Assembly (NCBI GenBank): GCA_020809705.1
Contig: CP085830.1
Span: forward strand, 4,030,001 to 4,094,000
Reading direction: 5' to 3'
Source: Calonectria ilicicola
Taxonomy: Eukaryota; Ascomycota; Sordariomycetes; Hypocreales; Nectriaceae
Length of the DNA: 64,000 nt
Shown here: in pieces, positions 44,061 through 63,347 of the stretch
Layout: each line of letters opens with the position of its first letter
Numbering within the stretch: position 1 is the stretch's first letter
Program-made: the position numbers and the translations under genes
Notes under the pieces: model-generated
What the model was told of the DNA's origin: nothing
What the model saw: only the letters and a program-made list of their open reading frames with translations
Databases searched by the model: none

Positions 44061-45138
44061 CTACTTGAACATTCGCTTGCCGGTGCGGGTCGAGAACCTC
44101 TCAACACCGTTGGCCTGCTGAGCATGCCACAATTGCTGCATCCCCACGCCTCGGCTTTCCCCTGATAGTCTGTACCTTCGCCACGCCTCTCGTAGGTGAT
44201 CGGGCCGCAAGGGACCGCGCTTGATGTCAACCTCTTCTGCCGGGGTGGCGTCGGGCGCCTCCATGTCATTTTCATTGTCACCTTCGGGCATGGCTTCCTT
44301 GGTGGAGGGCGGGGGGGAGGGTAGGTCGGTCTGTTTCTCCCCTGCGGTGATCCATTCGGCTTGCACGGCACGAGCCGACTCGATGATTTCACCTGCAAAT
44401 AACTTGGCCACCGCCTTGACAGCAGTGCTGACGTTTTGAGGCACTGATTGTGAGACAGTTGCGTTGACCACCTATGAGGCAAGGTCGGATTAGTATATCA
44501 CCAAGTCTGTGAATGAAAGCACGTAGATTTGAACATACTCGCTTGACCACCGAGTCTGCCAGCTTGGCAGCACGCCAAAGCTCGTACCGATTATATTGCT
44601 GGCTGTCAAAGGCTTCGACAAGCATGGCACGTAATCTTATTTCCTCTTGTTTCTGCTCCTGTGTCCTTGCAACCACATCTTCTAAAGCCATCTCGGCCTT
44701 GTCATCATCTTCTTCCTCCTCACCCTCCTTGTCGCCGCCTTGGCCGCTGACGTTTGTTGGCGCGCGCCCACCCACAAGACTAGGTGTGTCGTCGTCTGCA
44801 TTTTTGGCGTTCTTTGCTTTGCGACCGCGCTTCTTCTTGGGGGCGCCACTGGCCGTGATACCGCTGGCGTTGCCGCTGACATGTGAGGATGCGTCGACGG
44901 AGGGCGAGCGCGGGTATGGTGAGCGCGCTTCGGGAGGAAATGATGTCTGGCGGAGAGGATGGGCAGGCGTGCCAGTTGCGGAAGCTGTGGAAGGCTTGCG
45001 GCGCTTGCCTGGAGGTCCGTTGACGTCCATGTTCGAGGATCGCTTCTTGTTCGGGATCTGTGCGGGTGATGGATGAGGAGGAGACATGGCCGAAGGGGAC
45101 ATGGCTGAAGGAGACGTTGCGTAGGGCGGAGACGCCAT
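44061..45138 (-). CDS. TAF11: TFIID subunit TAF11
   Basis: TAF11 pairs with TAF13 through a histone fold inside TFIID, the general RNA polymerase II initiation factor. Exons 45138-44539 and 44471-44061 join over a 67-nt intron (GTATGT, CATAG) to give 336 residues. A long Ser/Pro/Lys-rich disordered N-terminus contains repeated PSAMSP. An acidic run (~140) is followed by the histone-fold-like core: LRAMLVEAFDSQQYNRYELWR, the spliced junction SVVKRVVNATVSQSVPQNV, then VAKLFAGEIIESARAVQ. The conserved C-terminal GPLRPDHLREAWRRYR follows (~295). These are the hTAFII28-family hallmarks. The intron falls inside the fold with frame intact. Divergent from GTP cyclohydrolase I. Confidence 0.9.
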
Positions 45139-45844
45139 AGTTGTGGAATGCTTGATGATGCGCTAGAGGAGGACGGGGCTCGGAATGACGATGGAGCGAT
45201 GTTTCGAGTGATGGTAAGTGGATTTAATGATGGAGATGGCGAGATTCCAATGGCACGGGTGCCGATTGACAAACAGGTGAGTGGAATAAAGAACGAGTAG
45301 GAAGATGGAACGACGGGACTGGCTCGGAAAAAAACAGAAGATGCGAGAGGTTACTTCTTTCGACGTTGGGCAGCTTCGGCTCCGAATCACGTCTCTACTC
45401 AAACCAGACGCGCGCAGAGCTTCCCAATGCTGCTGCTCAAGCCAGGCGACGTGACGATGTCACATGACCAGGCCCGTGCCCACACCGGGTGGCCTTGGTC
45501 GCCTTTGTAGCCTTTGTTGCCTGTTTCTGGCCTGGCGCGATGCAGCCCCGCCTTTTTCCCGTTACATGGCTCTCTACCAATCCTAAAGGCGCAATTTTTT
45601 CTAGACGTCGAAAAATGGCAGTAGGCACGCCTTGATAAGATAACGAGACGAGTACCCCTCTTAAATTTCCCTCCGGCGGATTCAGTCGGCGCTCCGATCC
45701 GGCATCTTTTTCTTGTAGCGGGCAGACTTTCCGAGTCACCACATTGACGCGAGTATCGGGTTTTTGGAGTATTTACTTGTTCTGCAACTCCTCGTTGTTC
45801 TCTTGTTTTTTTGACCCAATCCATCCCGTACTTCCCGCATCACA
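45139..45844. promoter_or_regulatory. Divergent promoter region, TAF11 / GCH1
   Basis: 706 bp between the two ATGs, which point away from each other, so both promoters and 5' UTRs lie here. A short TGTAGCCTTTGTTGCC-like CTTTG repeat is seen near 45500. No obvious consensus element was identified. Confidence 0.6.
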
Positions 45845-47080
45845 ATGGCTCCTTCTGAAGACGCAGCGGCTGCAGTGGGCGCTCTCGTCGACCACACCAA
45901 GAAGCGCAACTTCGACGTCGCCAGCGCCTCTGGGTCATCCACAAACAGCGATGACTCCTCGCGCAAGAAGAAGCATCGCGAGCGAAAGGCCCACAAGAAG
46001 AAGGCCTCGAATACCTCTGACAGCCTCACTGTTGCTCTCAACGGCCGCCGTAGCGCATTTGAGAACCGTCGCAACAGCTTGGGCAAGGCTGCCCGTGATC
46101 CTCGCGATGAGCCTGTCGCAAAGAGGCGTGCAGTCTCCGGCTCCGGCTCTCGACCTCAGTCGCCGAGCCCTGTTATTGACTCTGATGGATTGAGCCGACC
46201 GAGTAAGAACTTGCCTCTTTTTTTCTCATCCAAAAGCCCGCTCTTTTCTTTTCCCCTGTGGGACGGCGGGTACACACACCAAGTGACGACCCCCCTGGCT
46301 AACATGACGTGACACCCCCCTCTTTAGGCCGTGGAACGCGAAAGAGACGAGATGAGACTGCTGAAGAAGCCGACGAGCGACTTACGAAGATGGCTGGTGC
46401 TGTGCGCACTCTGCTCGAATGCGTCGGCGAAGACCCCGACCGCGAGGGCCTGCTCGCCACCCCTTCACGTTACGCAAAGGCCCTGCTCTTCCTCACAAAG
46501 GGCTACCAGGTCAATGTCGAAGACATTGTCAACAATGCGCTGTTTCACGAGGGCCACAATGAGATGGTCATTGTCAAGGACATCGAAATTAACAGGTACG
46601 ACTTGCATCGCTTGCGCATTGTGTTATATTCGATCTAACATGAAGACGCAGTCTGTGCGAACATCATCTCGTTCCCTTTACTGGCAAGGTGAGTTTCATA
46701 TTGCACCAAACGAGTTGGTAAAAAAAAAAAAAAGAAGAGTAGCTTGCTGACGCGAAAACCTTATCTTTTTACAGATGCACATTGGCTACATCCCCTCCGA
46801 TACCGTCATTGGCCTCTCCAAACTCCCCCGCATCGCCGAAATGTACGCCCGTCGTCTGCAGATCCAGGAGCGCCTGACCAAGGAGGTCGCCCACGCCATC
46901 ATGGAGATCCTCAAGCCTCAGGGCGTTGCCGTTGTTATGGAGTCGAGCCACCTGTGCATGGTCATGCGTGGTGTTGAAAAGACGAGCACCACCACCATCA
47001 CAAGCTGCGTCTTGGGTTGCTTCGAGCAGCGAAGCAAGACCCGAAACGAATTCCTGAGCCTCGTTGGCGTTAACCGATAA
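45845..47080 (+). CDS. GTP cyclohydrolase I, four exons
   Basis: Converts GTP to dihydroneopterin triphosphate, the first step of folate (and pterin) synthesis. Exons 45845-46202, 46328-46595, 46652-46688 and 46775-47080 keep frame and give 322 residues. The first ~125 residues are a basic, Ser-rich, disordered extension typical of fungal enzymes. The catalytic core follows: [20 protein letters not shown], then the zinc/active-site motif CEHHLVPF, encoded mostly by the 37-nt third exon, then [17 protein letters not shown], and [13 protein letters not shown] with the second zinc Cys. The end FLSLVGVNR is characteristic. Introns are 125, 56 and 86 nt; the third carries a poly(A)-like run. Convergent with KDM5. 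Confidence 0.93.
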
Positions 47081-47972
47081 AGGAACTATTCGTGTCCTTT
47101 AATATATTTACTGGAGTCTTTCCTTCGGGAGAGCTATGGTATTTTATGCGCGCAAACATACACAGAGATCACATGATATTGGACGACACATCGCCACCAG
47201 CTTGTCGCTGGTCCTCTGTCACTACCACTGAACTCTTTTTTTTTTTTTCGCATTTCACTCGGCGTTCTTTTTAGGAAAATTGGCTCTGTATTATGTCTCA
47301 ACAGTCCACGGGAGGCTTCTGGCGTGAGACCACGTATTCAACAATTTGGGTCTTGATTCAACAGCGCTGTTTGGGTTGGGTTGGTTGTGGTTGGTTTTGA
47401 TACACATCCACGAGATTAGACGAAAACGTCCCTCCATGATTAGATGGGTTCCGGGCTCAACGCCCAGGAGAGAATAAACTGGTAGATTTGATATTTTTGT
47501 TCTTCAATTTTTTTTTGTGCACTCGTCTTCGTGATACGGCAGTGATATGACATCCACTATGCGTGTGTAGTATTTCGTTCCAAGAAAATGCTTCCATTAT
47601 CTGTTCGCAACTATGCTGCAAAGTCGTTACTAGTACTATGTGTGTGTGTTTATGTTTATATATAATAAGCTCCACAACGGATCCATCGTTACTGAAGGGT
47701 AAAAAATATAGAACCATGCATTTATACCGCGTCCGTCGATCCTCGCTCATGTCGCCGAGTCTGTTTCTCCTTTTTTTAGCGGGTTTTTGTGTCCTACACA
47801 ATCTGCCCTCTCAGTACGCCCCGGTCAATGATGTACACCTGAAAATAAAAAAGATGAGAAGCCGTCATAATAATACACATAGTCTCTCACCGCACCTCAA
47901 ACTCCATGGCCCTTTCCCAATGGTATCGGCTTAAACGCCCTGCTCCCCATACATGCTAGCAACTATAGCAAC
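47081..47972. other. Intergenic, convergent 3' flanks of GCH1 and KDM5
   Basis: AT-rich with T-runs; presumably both 3' UTRs. No gene seen. Confidence 0.6.
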
Positions 47973-56453
<8,481 letters not shown>

Positions 56454-57483
56454 TCATGTTTGCGTCAGCGCCTTCCTCGTCGCTCGTTTCTTTTTCAGGA
56501 GCTTTTCGACTTCTTTGGCTCCCCGAACCCGAAGACTAAGTTCCTTCATCATGTCCCCCCATACGACCTGGTCCCCACAGAAGGGGCATCTGCACTGCTC
56601 TGGAATCAATGCGTCGCCCTCCTCACCGTCCAGCGCATGTTGGCTCCAACAGTCAAGGTGTCCCATTGCTTCACACCCCTCATTAGGACACATGGGATAC
56701 AGCCCCTTACCCGATTCTAGCTCCTCCTTACAATGCGCACATTTGCCCTCTCGCTCAAATGATACAATATTATGGGCCTTTGTGACATATGATTTTATAG
56801 GCGAATAGTCTAGCGAGAGAGCATGTATACCACGCGGGGCAAGGGTCGAGCTGCCGCTGGCGGATGCAGGTTCGTAGTCTGCGTAGATTTTCATGGCTGC
56901 CTTGGGTGTCTCACCCAGGGTTTTGAGACGTGCATCCCATGCCGTGTGTGCGTCCTTGGTAAAGAAGTGTAAGCTTAATGGCCACCTGGCAAAGCTCTGG
57001 ACTCCGAGCAGCAGGTGAACGTTCGCAATGATAGATTTAAGGCTGTGCGGCGGTCTCCGCGGCGCACCACCCTTCTTTTTCTGCGTGCTGATTGTGATCC
57101 GCGACTCAGTTGGGATATGCAGCGATACGTGCGGATTGTTCAAGGCCCACCTAGATAGAAAGCATCATTATCAGCAAGCCTGCTTCTTTTTTTTTTCTTT
57201 AGCGGAAAATGCAAGCCCCAGCAGCTTGCGTATCTCGTTTTACGTACTCGAATTTCAAAGCAGCCACCATGCTCGGGAACCCTGTGACGAGGGTAATCAT
57301 CTCCCACGGGCGCAGCGTCTTGCGTGAAGTGCGCACTGCGCCGCCGGGTGCCTCACCGTTGTGCTGCTTGAGCCGCCGTGGCGGGTTGGGCGTGGACCCA
57401 ATGTACAGCGATGCGTGCCGCACCGTCGAGCGGAGGACATAGACGGCGTACAGGGCCGGGATCGGCTTGGAGAGGTTGGCCAT
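56454..57483 (-). CDS. SLX1: SLX1, GIY-YIG structure-specific endonuclease subunit
   Basis: Catalytic subunit of the SLX1-SLX4 nuclease that cuts branched DNA and Holliday junctions during repair. Exons 57483-57248 and 57150-56454 join over a 97-nt intron (GTACGT, ATCTAG) to give 310 residues. The GIY-YIG-type nuclease domain is at ~10-95: ALYAVYVL and [19 protein letters not shown] with the catalytic Arg, then the conserved [23 protein letters not shown], which spans the splice junction. The C-terminal zinc-binding RING/PHD-like domain shows [23 protein letters not shown] and [15 protein letters not shown] basic tail follows. The start ATG is 12 residues before the nuclease core. Tandem with SF3A3. 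Confidence 0.92.
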
Positions 57484-57807
57484 GTCTCCCGGAGGAATCG
57501 AGTTGTCCTCCTCGGGGCTGGCGACGAGAGCTGGCTATCTGCCCAACGTTGTTGATCCGTTCACAGGTTGAAGGGGAGACGATGTCTTGATGATGACTAA
57601 TCAGTGTAACAAGCGCGATCCAACAGGCGAGCGGCGGTCGCTGTCATGACACGCACGCAGCTAGGTTTATGTAGATGGGTGATCAGTTCCAAACATATAA
57701 TTCAAAATTATGCAACCTCAATCACAAGACGCCATTATATTCCCGTAACCAACCCTCCAAGAGCTCTGATATAGATACATGCCTCTTCCCCCCTCGCTGC
57801 AGTGCTT
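57484..57807. promoter_or_regulatory. SLX1 promoter / SF3A3 3' flank
   Basis: 324 bp between the SLX1 start and the SF3A3 stop, both minus strand. Nothing else seen. Confidence 0.5.
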
Positions 57808-59386
57808 TTACAACAGACCCTGCTTCTGCAAATCATAGTACACCTTCTCGGGCATGACGTTGCCCTCGCCGTCTTCCATTTGCACCACGCTACCCTCGTC
57901 CACCTTGGTCTTCTTCTTCTCTCGCTGAATTTTATCCCACAGTTTTAGCGCTTCTTCAATGCCTGTAATATCACGGAACAAGCTCGTGTTGGTGACGCCC
58001 AAACACTTGAGGCCGTAGACGTGTCGGGCCTCATTAAAGTGCTTGTCAAAGGCACGCCGGCCCATGTACACAAAGTTACCGCAAATTTCGCAGGGAAATT
58101 CGACACCCAGGCCATGTAAGCGGTACAGCCAGAAAGGAATTGGCTTGCCGTCCCAAGCAAGGGGTAGCTTGAGGGGGTTGTAGATTTTTTCCTCTCCATC
58201 CTCGTCTTCCCCATCGCCTTCCTCGGCCACTTCTTGAGGACCATCTGCCACGTTCATAAGGCTGTCAAGCTCTTGTTGGCGCTCGCGCTCCGTCATTCCC
58301 GCCTTTCGTTCGCAGTTCACCTTCGTATCGCTGCGCTCTATGCTCATGGCGCTGGCTAGTCGCTTTACTCGGTATTCTCGCTCTGCCACAGCTCGCTCTT
58401 TTAATCTTGTCGCAGATCCAGCGTTGGTGGTGGTGCCATTCGAGGCCCCGTTCGAAACCTCCAATCTTTGCTTTCGCTGCTCGGCAGCCTTGATGTGCTT
58501 TCGGCCAGTAAGATGGTTCTTGTAGACGTTTTCGTTCTTGAATTCCTTTTCGCAGTCATCGCACCAGATGTTATCGCCAGAGTTGTTGGCCTTGGTCGTT
58601 CCGTTTGTCGAGACGTCCTCTTTTTTCCATCCTTCAATCTCATCCTTTTCCCATGCGGTCTCGAATTCCTGGTCAAAGGAACCTAGGACCTTGTTCACAT
58701 CTTCCAAAGGCCTCGTTCGTCGCATAAAAGACTCGAGATATTCAGCTAGTTGTCCGACGTACTTGAAGTACTGATCGGTAAGTTTGTCGCCACGCTTGAG
58801 ACCAGCGTAGCCGACAGCGAAATTGTCAAACGACTCTAGATATTGCAGGTATGTCAATCGCTTGACGGTGGGAAGATTGAGAAAAGCCTCGTGGCAGGTG
58901 TTTAGATCGAAGAATCGTCCGTATGCTTCTTCTCCGGAGAAGAGGGATTCCACAATGGAAGGCAGGGCCTCGGATGGATCAGCCACTTTCCTCACTTTGT
59001 ACCGCTGCTCAGAGTTCTCGGCTTGTTCGTTGGGGTATCTAGCGTGATGGTCGCGAACATCCTGGAGCTGCTTGTAAAACTCTTCAAACGGGTCTCCGGT
59101 TCCGATCTGTTGGATCTCTTGTGACCGCACGCCATTCTCATCTTTGTAGATGTCGAGTAAGTTCTGCGACTGAACCTGTATCTGGTCTAGAAGTTGGGAA
59201 ATCTCGTGGTCCCGGTTAAGGCGATCCCGAATCTATGGAAGGAAAACAGGTCAGCGTCTTGTAGCAGCAGGGATTTGGTGGATGAGTGCTCACATGTTTG
59301 GGTTCGTCGCGGATGCGATCAGCGATGCCCTGCTCGAGACGCTCTAAATCCTCATGGATATAGCGCTGCTCCTCGAGGACCAACAT
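57808..59386 (-). CDS. Splicing factor 3A subunit 3 (Prp9/SAP61)
   Basis: Part of the SF3a complex of U2 snRNP, needed for prespliceosome assembly. Exons 59386-59294 and 59232-57808 join over a 61-nt intron (GTGAGC, CCATAG) to give 505 residues. The first exon MLVLEEQRYIHEDLERLEQG is the conserved N-terminal helix of the family. The middle is helical (SGEEAYGRFFDLNTCHEAFL, LTYLQYLESF). Two U1-type C2H2 fingers are visible: WCDDCEKEFKNENVYKNHLTGRKH-type (~245) and FPCEICGNFVYMGRRAFDKHF with NEARH (~430), the second being the Prp9 signature. The C-terminus ends QKQGLL. Divergent from FAL1. Confidence 0.93.
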
Positions 59387-59691
59387 TCTGCTAAAGTTTC
59401 GTCTGATATGTGTGCTTCTGCAGACGTGAATTAATGTGTCGGAGTCGGCAAGCGTTGGTTCTGAGCTATCGCCGCTGTAGTGCAAGCCTTGCGTGGATGT
59501 AGTCGCGGGTCTGCTCCAGAAAAATTGCCAGCCTTGTCGCGATCTCCCTACAGTGAGTGGCGCGCCCCCGAGGTAATTCCGTTCCGCCGCCCAAGCTCCT
59601 GCTAAACTGGAAATTTCCACAACCTTACTACTGCATCTCTATCACGTCGTTATTACAAACCGACAGTACTTTTTCATACAATATCGCAATC
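59387..59691. promoter_or_regulatory. Bidirectional promoter, SF3A3 / FAL1
   Basis: Only 305 bp separate the two divergent ATGs, so both promoters must share this region. No named element was identified. Confidence 0.7.
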
Positions 59692-61018
59692 ATGGCTGAG
59701 GGCGCTGGTGGAATTGACCGCAAGGCGGATGAGCGGATGGAATTTTCCACCTCCAAGGAGGTGACCGTCCACCCAACCTTCGAGTCCATGTCGTTGAAAG
59801 GTTCGTTTTGCACATGCTGTTCGCGCAAACAAGATGGCTGACCTGTCGCATTAGAAAACCTCCTTCGCGGCATATATGCTTATGGATATGAGTCTCCCTC
59901 GGCCGTTCAGTCGCGAGCCATCGTGCAGGTCTGCAAGGGTCGCGACACCATCGCCCAAGCCCAGTCTGGTACCGGAAAGACTGCAACCTTCTCGATCAGT
60001 ATGTTGCAGGTTATCGACACGGCAGTGCGCGAGACTCAGGCTCTCGTCTTGTCGCCCACCCGAGAACTTGCGACCCAGATCCAGTCGGTTGTGATGGCGC
60101 TCGGAGATTACATGAACGTGCAATGCCACGCCTGCATTGGTGGCACCAACGTTGGTGAAGACATCCGCAAGCTCGACTACGGCCAGCACATTGTATCGGG
60201 CACCCCCGGTCGTGTCGCCGACATGATTCGACGACGACACCTTCGCACTCGTCACATCAAGATGCTAGTGCTCGATGAGGCCGATGAGCTGCTGAACAAG
60301 GGTTTCCGAGAGCAGATCTACGATGTCTACCGATACCTCCCACCCGCGACTCAGGTTGTGGTCGTCAGTGCTACTCTTCCCTACGACGTCCTCGACATGA
60401 CAACCAAATTCATGACTGACCCCGTCCGCATTCTCGTTAAGCGTGATGAGTTGACCCTTGAGGGTCTGAAGCAATACTTTATTGCTGTGGAGAAGGAGGA
60501 CTGGAAGTTTGACACCTTGTGTGATTTGTATGACACCTTGACAATCACACAAGCCGTTATTTTCTGCAACACTCGTCGCAAGGTTGACTGGCTCACCGAC
60601 AAGATGCGTGAGGCAAACTTTACTGTGAGCAGCATGCACGGTGACATGCCCCAAAAGGAGCGTGACAGCATTATGCAGGATTTCCGCCAGGGTAACAGCC
60701 GTGTGCTGATCTCGACTGATGTTTGGGCTCGTGGTATCGATGTCCAGCAGGTCAGTTTAGTTATTAACTACGACCTGCCGAGCAATCGTGAAAACTACAT
60801 TCACCGCATCGGTCGAAGTGGTCGATTCGGCCGTAAGGGCGTTGCTATTAACTTTGTTACGACCGAAGACGTCCGTATTCTTCGAGATATCGAACGTGAG
60901 TTTTTCTCGTATCCACTGCAATAGAATTTGGGGCCTGAATGCTAACCTTGATTTGATAGTCTACTACTCGACCCAGATTGACGAGATGCCCATGAATGTT
61001 GCCGATCTCATCTCCTAA
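59692..61018 (+). CDS. FAL1: DEAD-box RNA helicase FAL1 / eIF4A-III
   Basis: eIF4A-III-type helicase: anchors the exon junction complex in many eukaryotes and, as yeast Fal1, acts in 40S ribosome biogenesis. Exons 59692-59800, 59855-60895 and 60960-61018 join over 54- and 64-nt introns to give 402 residues. Core motifs in order: Q motif around GYESPSAVQ, Walker A AQSGTGKT (~70), [21 protein letters not shown], and the C-terminal lobe with ARGIDVQQV and [13 protein letters not shown]. The C-terminus [12 protein letters not shown] is the eIF4A-III-type ending, which separates it from translation eIF4A. The short N-terminal exon precedes [23 protein letters not shown]. Confidence 0.93.
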
Positions 61019-61494
61019 GTCAAATAAAGGGCCTAAAAACCAAACATAATTACGTCGACCAAGTCTCGGAAATACCAAAAAAGCATGAGCCGCGTCAAGG
61101 ACACTGAGGCAGATTTAAGATGTGGAGGAAAGGGGCCTTGATTCATATCAAGTAAGTATGCATGACAATATGCTGTATCACGTTGTGTCCGCAGTTTCGC
61201 TGACACCTTGGATATAGGATTTAAGATATCAAATTGTCATCAAATTGGCCTTGTCCGCTGAAAATCGGATCGAGTAGCTTAGTCTATCAATCATAACGCA
61301 ATGTCATATAATTTTCCAACCAGATATTCCCTGCCTATATCTCCTTGAATTCGTTTGCGTTCCCATTATACTCGTAACTCAGTTCCGTGTCCATGAATCT
61401 ATTATAGCTTGCTCTTATCTATACCTCGTCGAATCAATGAGCAGTCCTCAACTTGGTTTGCTGCCCTTGTGTATAACACTTTGCACTCTTGCTT
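61019..61494. other. Intergenic, convergent 3' flanks
   Basis: 3' flanks of FAL1 and of the small secreted-protein gene. AT-rich; no gene seen. Confidence 0.6.
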
Positions 61495-62163
61495 TTACTT
61501 CCAAGGCCCGCCCATCCAACAGTCTCCATTTAGAACGTCAAGGCAACAATAACCCAGGTTTTTGTCGCCACGGTTGGGTCCCCTCACGCACTTGGGGCGG
61601 AGCACAATGTCCATGCATCCGTTTGGTAAGTAGGTCTCGTCGGGACCGAAGAAGACTTGTATCACAACGTTTTCGTTTATCGTGGTCGGGCATGCGTAGA
61701 ACTGGCCTGTTCCTTGTAACGAGAGCTCTGGTCCCAGGGCCGTCAGGGTCGTTTCGAAACCGCCGTTGCCGTCATTGCACGCCATGACCACGGGCTGTCC
61801 AAACTCGGCGTTGCTGGTGTTTTGCCCCGACGGGGCCAGGGACAGCGTGAGCATCTTGCCGGCGCGGTCTGCGTTTATGGTCCCTTGCTTGCGGTCAAGG
61901 TAGAAGGTGAGCCCGTTGCCGCCGCCGGGGTGGTCGAGTGTGAAGAAGCCATTGCAGTTGTCCAGCCCAAAGAAGCTGATCTGCTGGTCTTCCACTTTGA
62001 GGCGGCGCGGGTTCAGCGGGTCACCATTGGCGGCCGCAATCAGGATCCAGTTGTCGTCGACGGCAGGGATACTGCTTGGGATGGTGAGCTGGGCTGTTAC
62101 TGAAAAGAAGAGGCATGTAAGTGCGATCACGACGGTCTGGAAAACGAAGCGTGCTTTGGCCAT
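61495..62163 (-). CDS. Small secreted cysteine-containing protein, unknown
   Basis: A single-exon frame of 222 residues from ATG 62163. It begins with a clear signal peptide (MAKARFVFQTVVIALTCLFF, cleavage probably after SVTA near 24). The mature part has about nine cysteines (DNCNGFF, VMACND, FYACPTT, NGCMDIV, RPKCV, GYCCLDV, GDCW), suggesting a disulfide-stabilised extracellular protein. It is beta-rich in appearance and ends with a Trp-containing tail. I do not recognise a named family. It could be a cell-wall or host-interaction protein, but nothing in the sequence proves this. The upstream in-frame TTG is ignored in favour of the first ATG. Confidence 0.7.
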   Translation of the reverse strand: MAKARFVFQTVVIALTCLFFSVTAQLTIPSSIPAVDDNWILIAAANGDPLNPRRLKVEDQQISFFGLDNCNGFFTLDHPGGGNGLTFYLDRKQGTINADRAGKMLTLSLAPSGQNTSNAEFGQPVVMACNDGNGGFETTLTALGPELSLQGTGQFYACPTTINENVVIQVFFGPDETYLPNGCMDIVLRPKCVRGPNRGDKNLGYCCLDVLNGDCWMGGPWK

Positions 62164-62948
62164 TGGGATTTGTTGCAATGGTCAATAGCGAAAGACTAGC
62201 TACAAAAAGGGCTCTTTTCACAAAGGCGAACGGAATGGTAGAGTTTATATCAAAATCTCAAGATACCTTTGTGGTCTTGTTACTGGAATGTGATCCGCAA
62301 TGGGCCCCAGAGGTTTGCCATTCTTGGCCATGGCAGACACTCGCCACTGGGCGCCAAACATTGGACAAGAAACATGAAGCAAGCCATCTGTACGGGAGAG
62401 TGTGTTAATCTTTTCAAACGGTATGGTCTGGCGGCCAGCCTTGCCCAACTGTAAAGCTGTTTTCGTCCAAATAGACTGACCGGCTGGCTGGCTACCTTGA
62501 GGGGCGCGGTTTCGGGCAAAACAACACGATAGGTAATTCATCCATCCCGCTCGGGCACTTGACATCGTTTATGTAAATTTTTCATTTCTAATAAAAACCT
62601 CCGTCGAGGAAGAATCTCCGGATAGCCAGCATTATGAATCTCCGGCAGCTACATGGGCACCACGATACCCCACGGCCTGCCACCTACCTAGAACAGCCAT
62701 GGCATCTGGGTTCCAGCATCATCAATCACCTTGCAGACGTCAAAATAACAAGGACTAGAGACCCTTGAATAATCCCACGCACTAGGTTACCAGTGTGCTG
62801 GTCCAAGCGAACCGAACTTGAGGATGACGGGCGTCCGGGGCCATGTCCCGTTCTGGTCTGTCAAAGTGAAACGGAGTCTCAGGGTGGTGGCCAGTTCGGG
62901 GCATCTCGCAGAAGGGGTTATTACAGAGCCATCCAGGCCTCTGGTGCC

Positions 62949-62991
62949 CCTGTGGTGTCCTTGCCTTGTGGTGTCCCTGTGGTGTCCCTTG
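62949..62991. repeat. Short tandem repeat of CCTGTGGTGTCC-like units
   Basis: About three imperfect copies of a 12-16-bp unit built on TGTGGTGTCC. Confidence 0.75.
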
Positions 62992-63326
62992 GTCGGGTCA
63001 AGACGTCTGTCTGCTCACACACGGACCAACCAGGCAGGGCGAGGCGAGACCCAGGCCCGAAAACGTGGAAAAACGTGGCTCCCTCGTGGTGGTCAAAGAT
63101 GAAGGGACGTAGCTCCATCTCGCCTCGCCGCAACCCTTGATATTCTCGCAGCATCACTCGCTGCGCACAAACTCTTTCATGGTTCAATCTCCATGGGCCC
63201 ATCCTGCTCGTAGACTTGCCCATATTAGGCATTGTTAGCCCTCTTACCCTTGCTCCGGGATGCGGTCCCGCAAGCACATCCCCTCGCCCACCTGGGCTCA
63301 ATCAAAATCAGCACCCCCGGCCTGCT

Positions 63327-63347
63327 CTGCTGCTGCTGCTGCTGCTG
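63327..63347. repeat. (CTG)7 microsatellite
   Basis: Seven uninterrupted CTG units. Confidence 0.9.
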
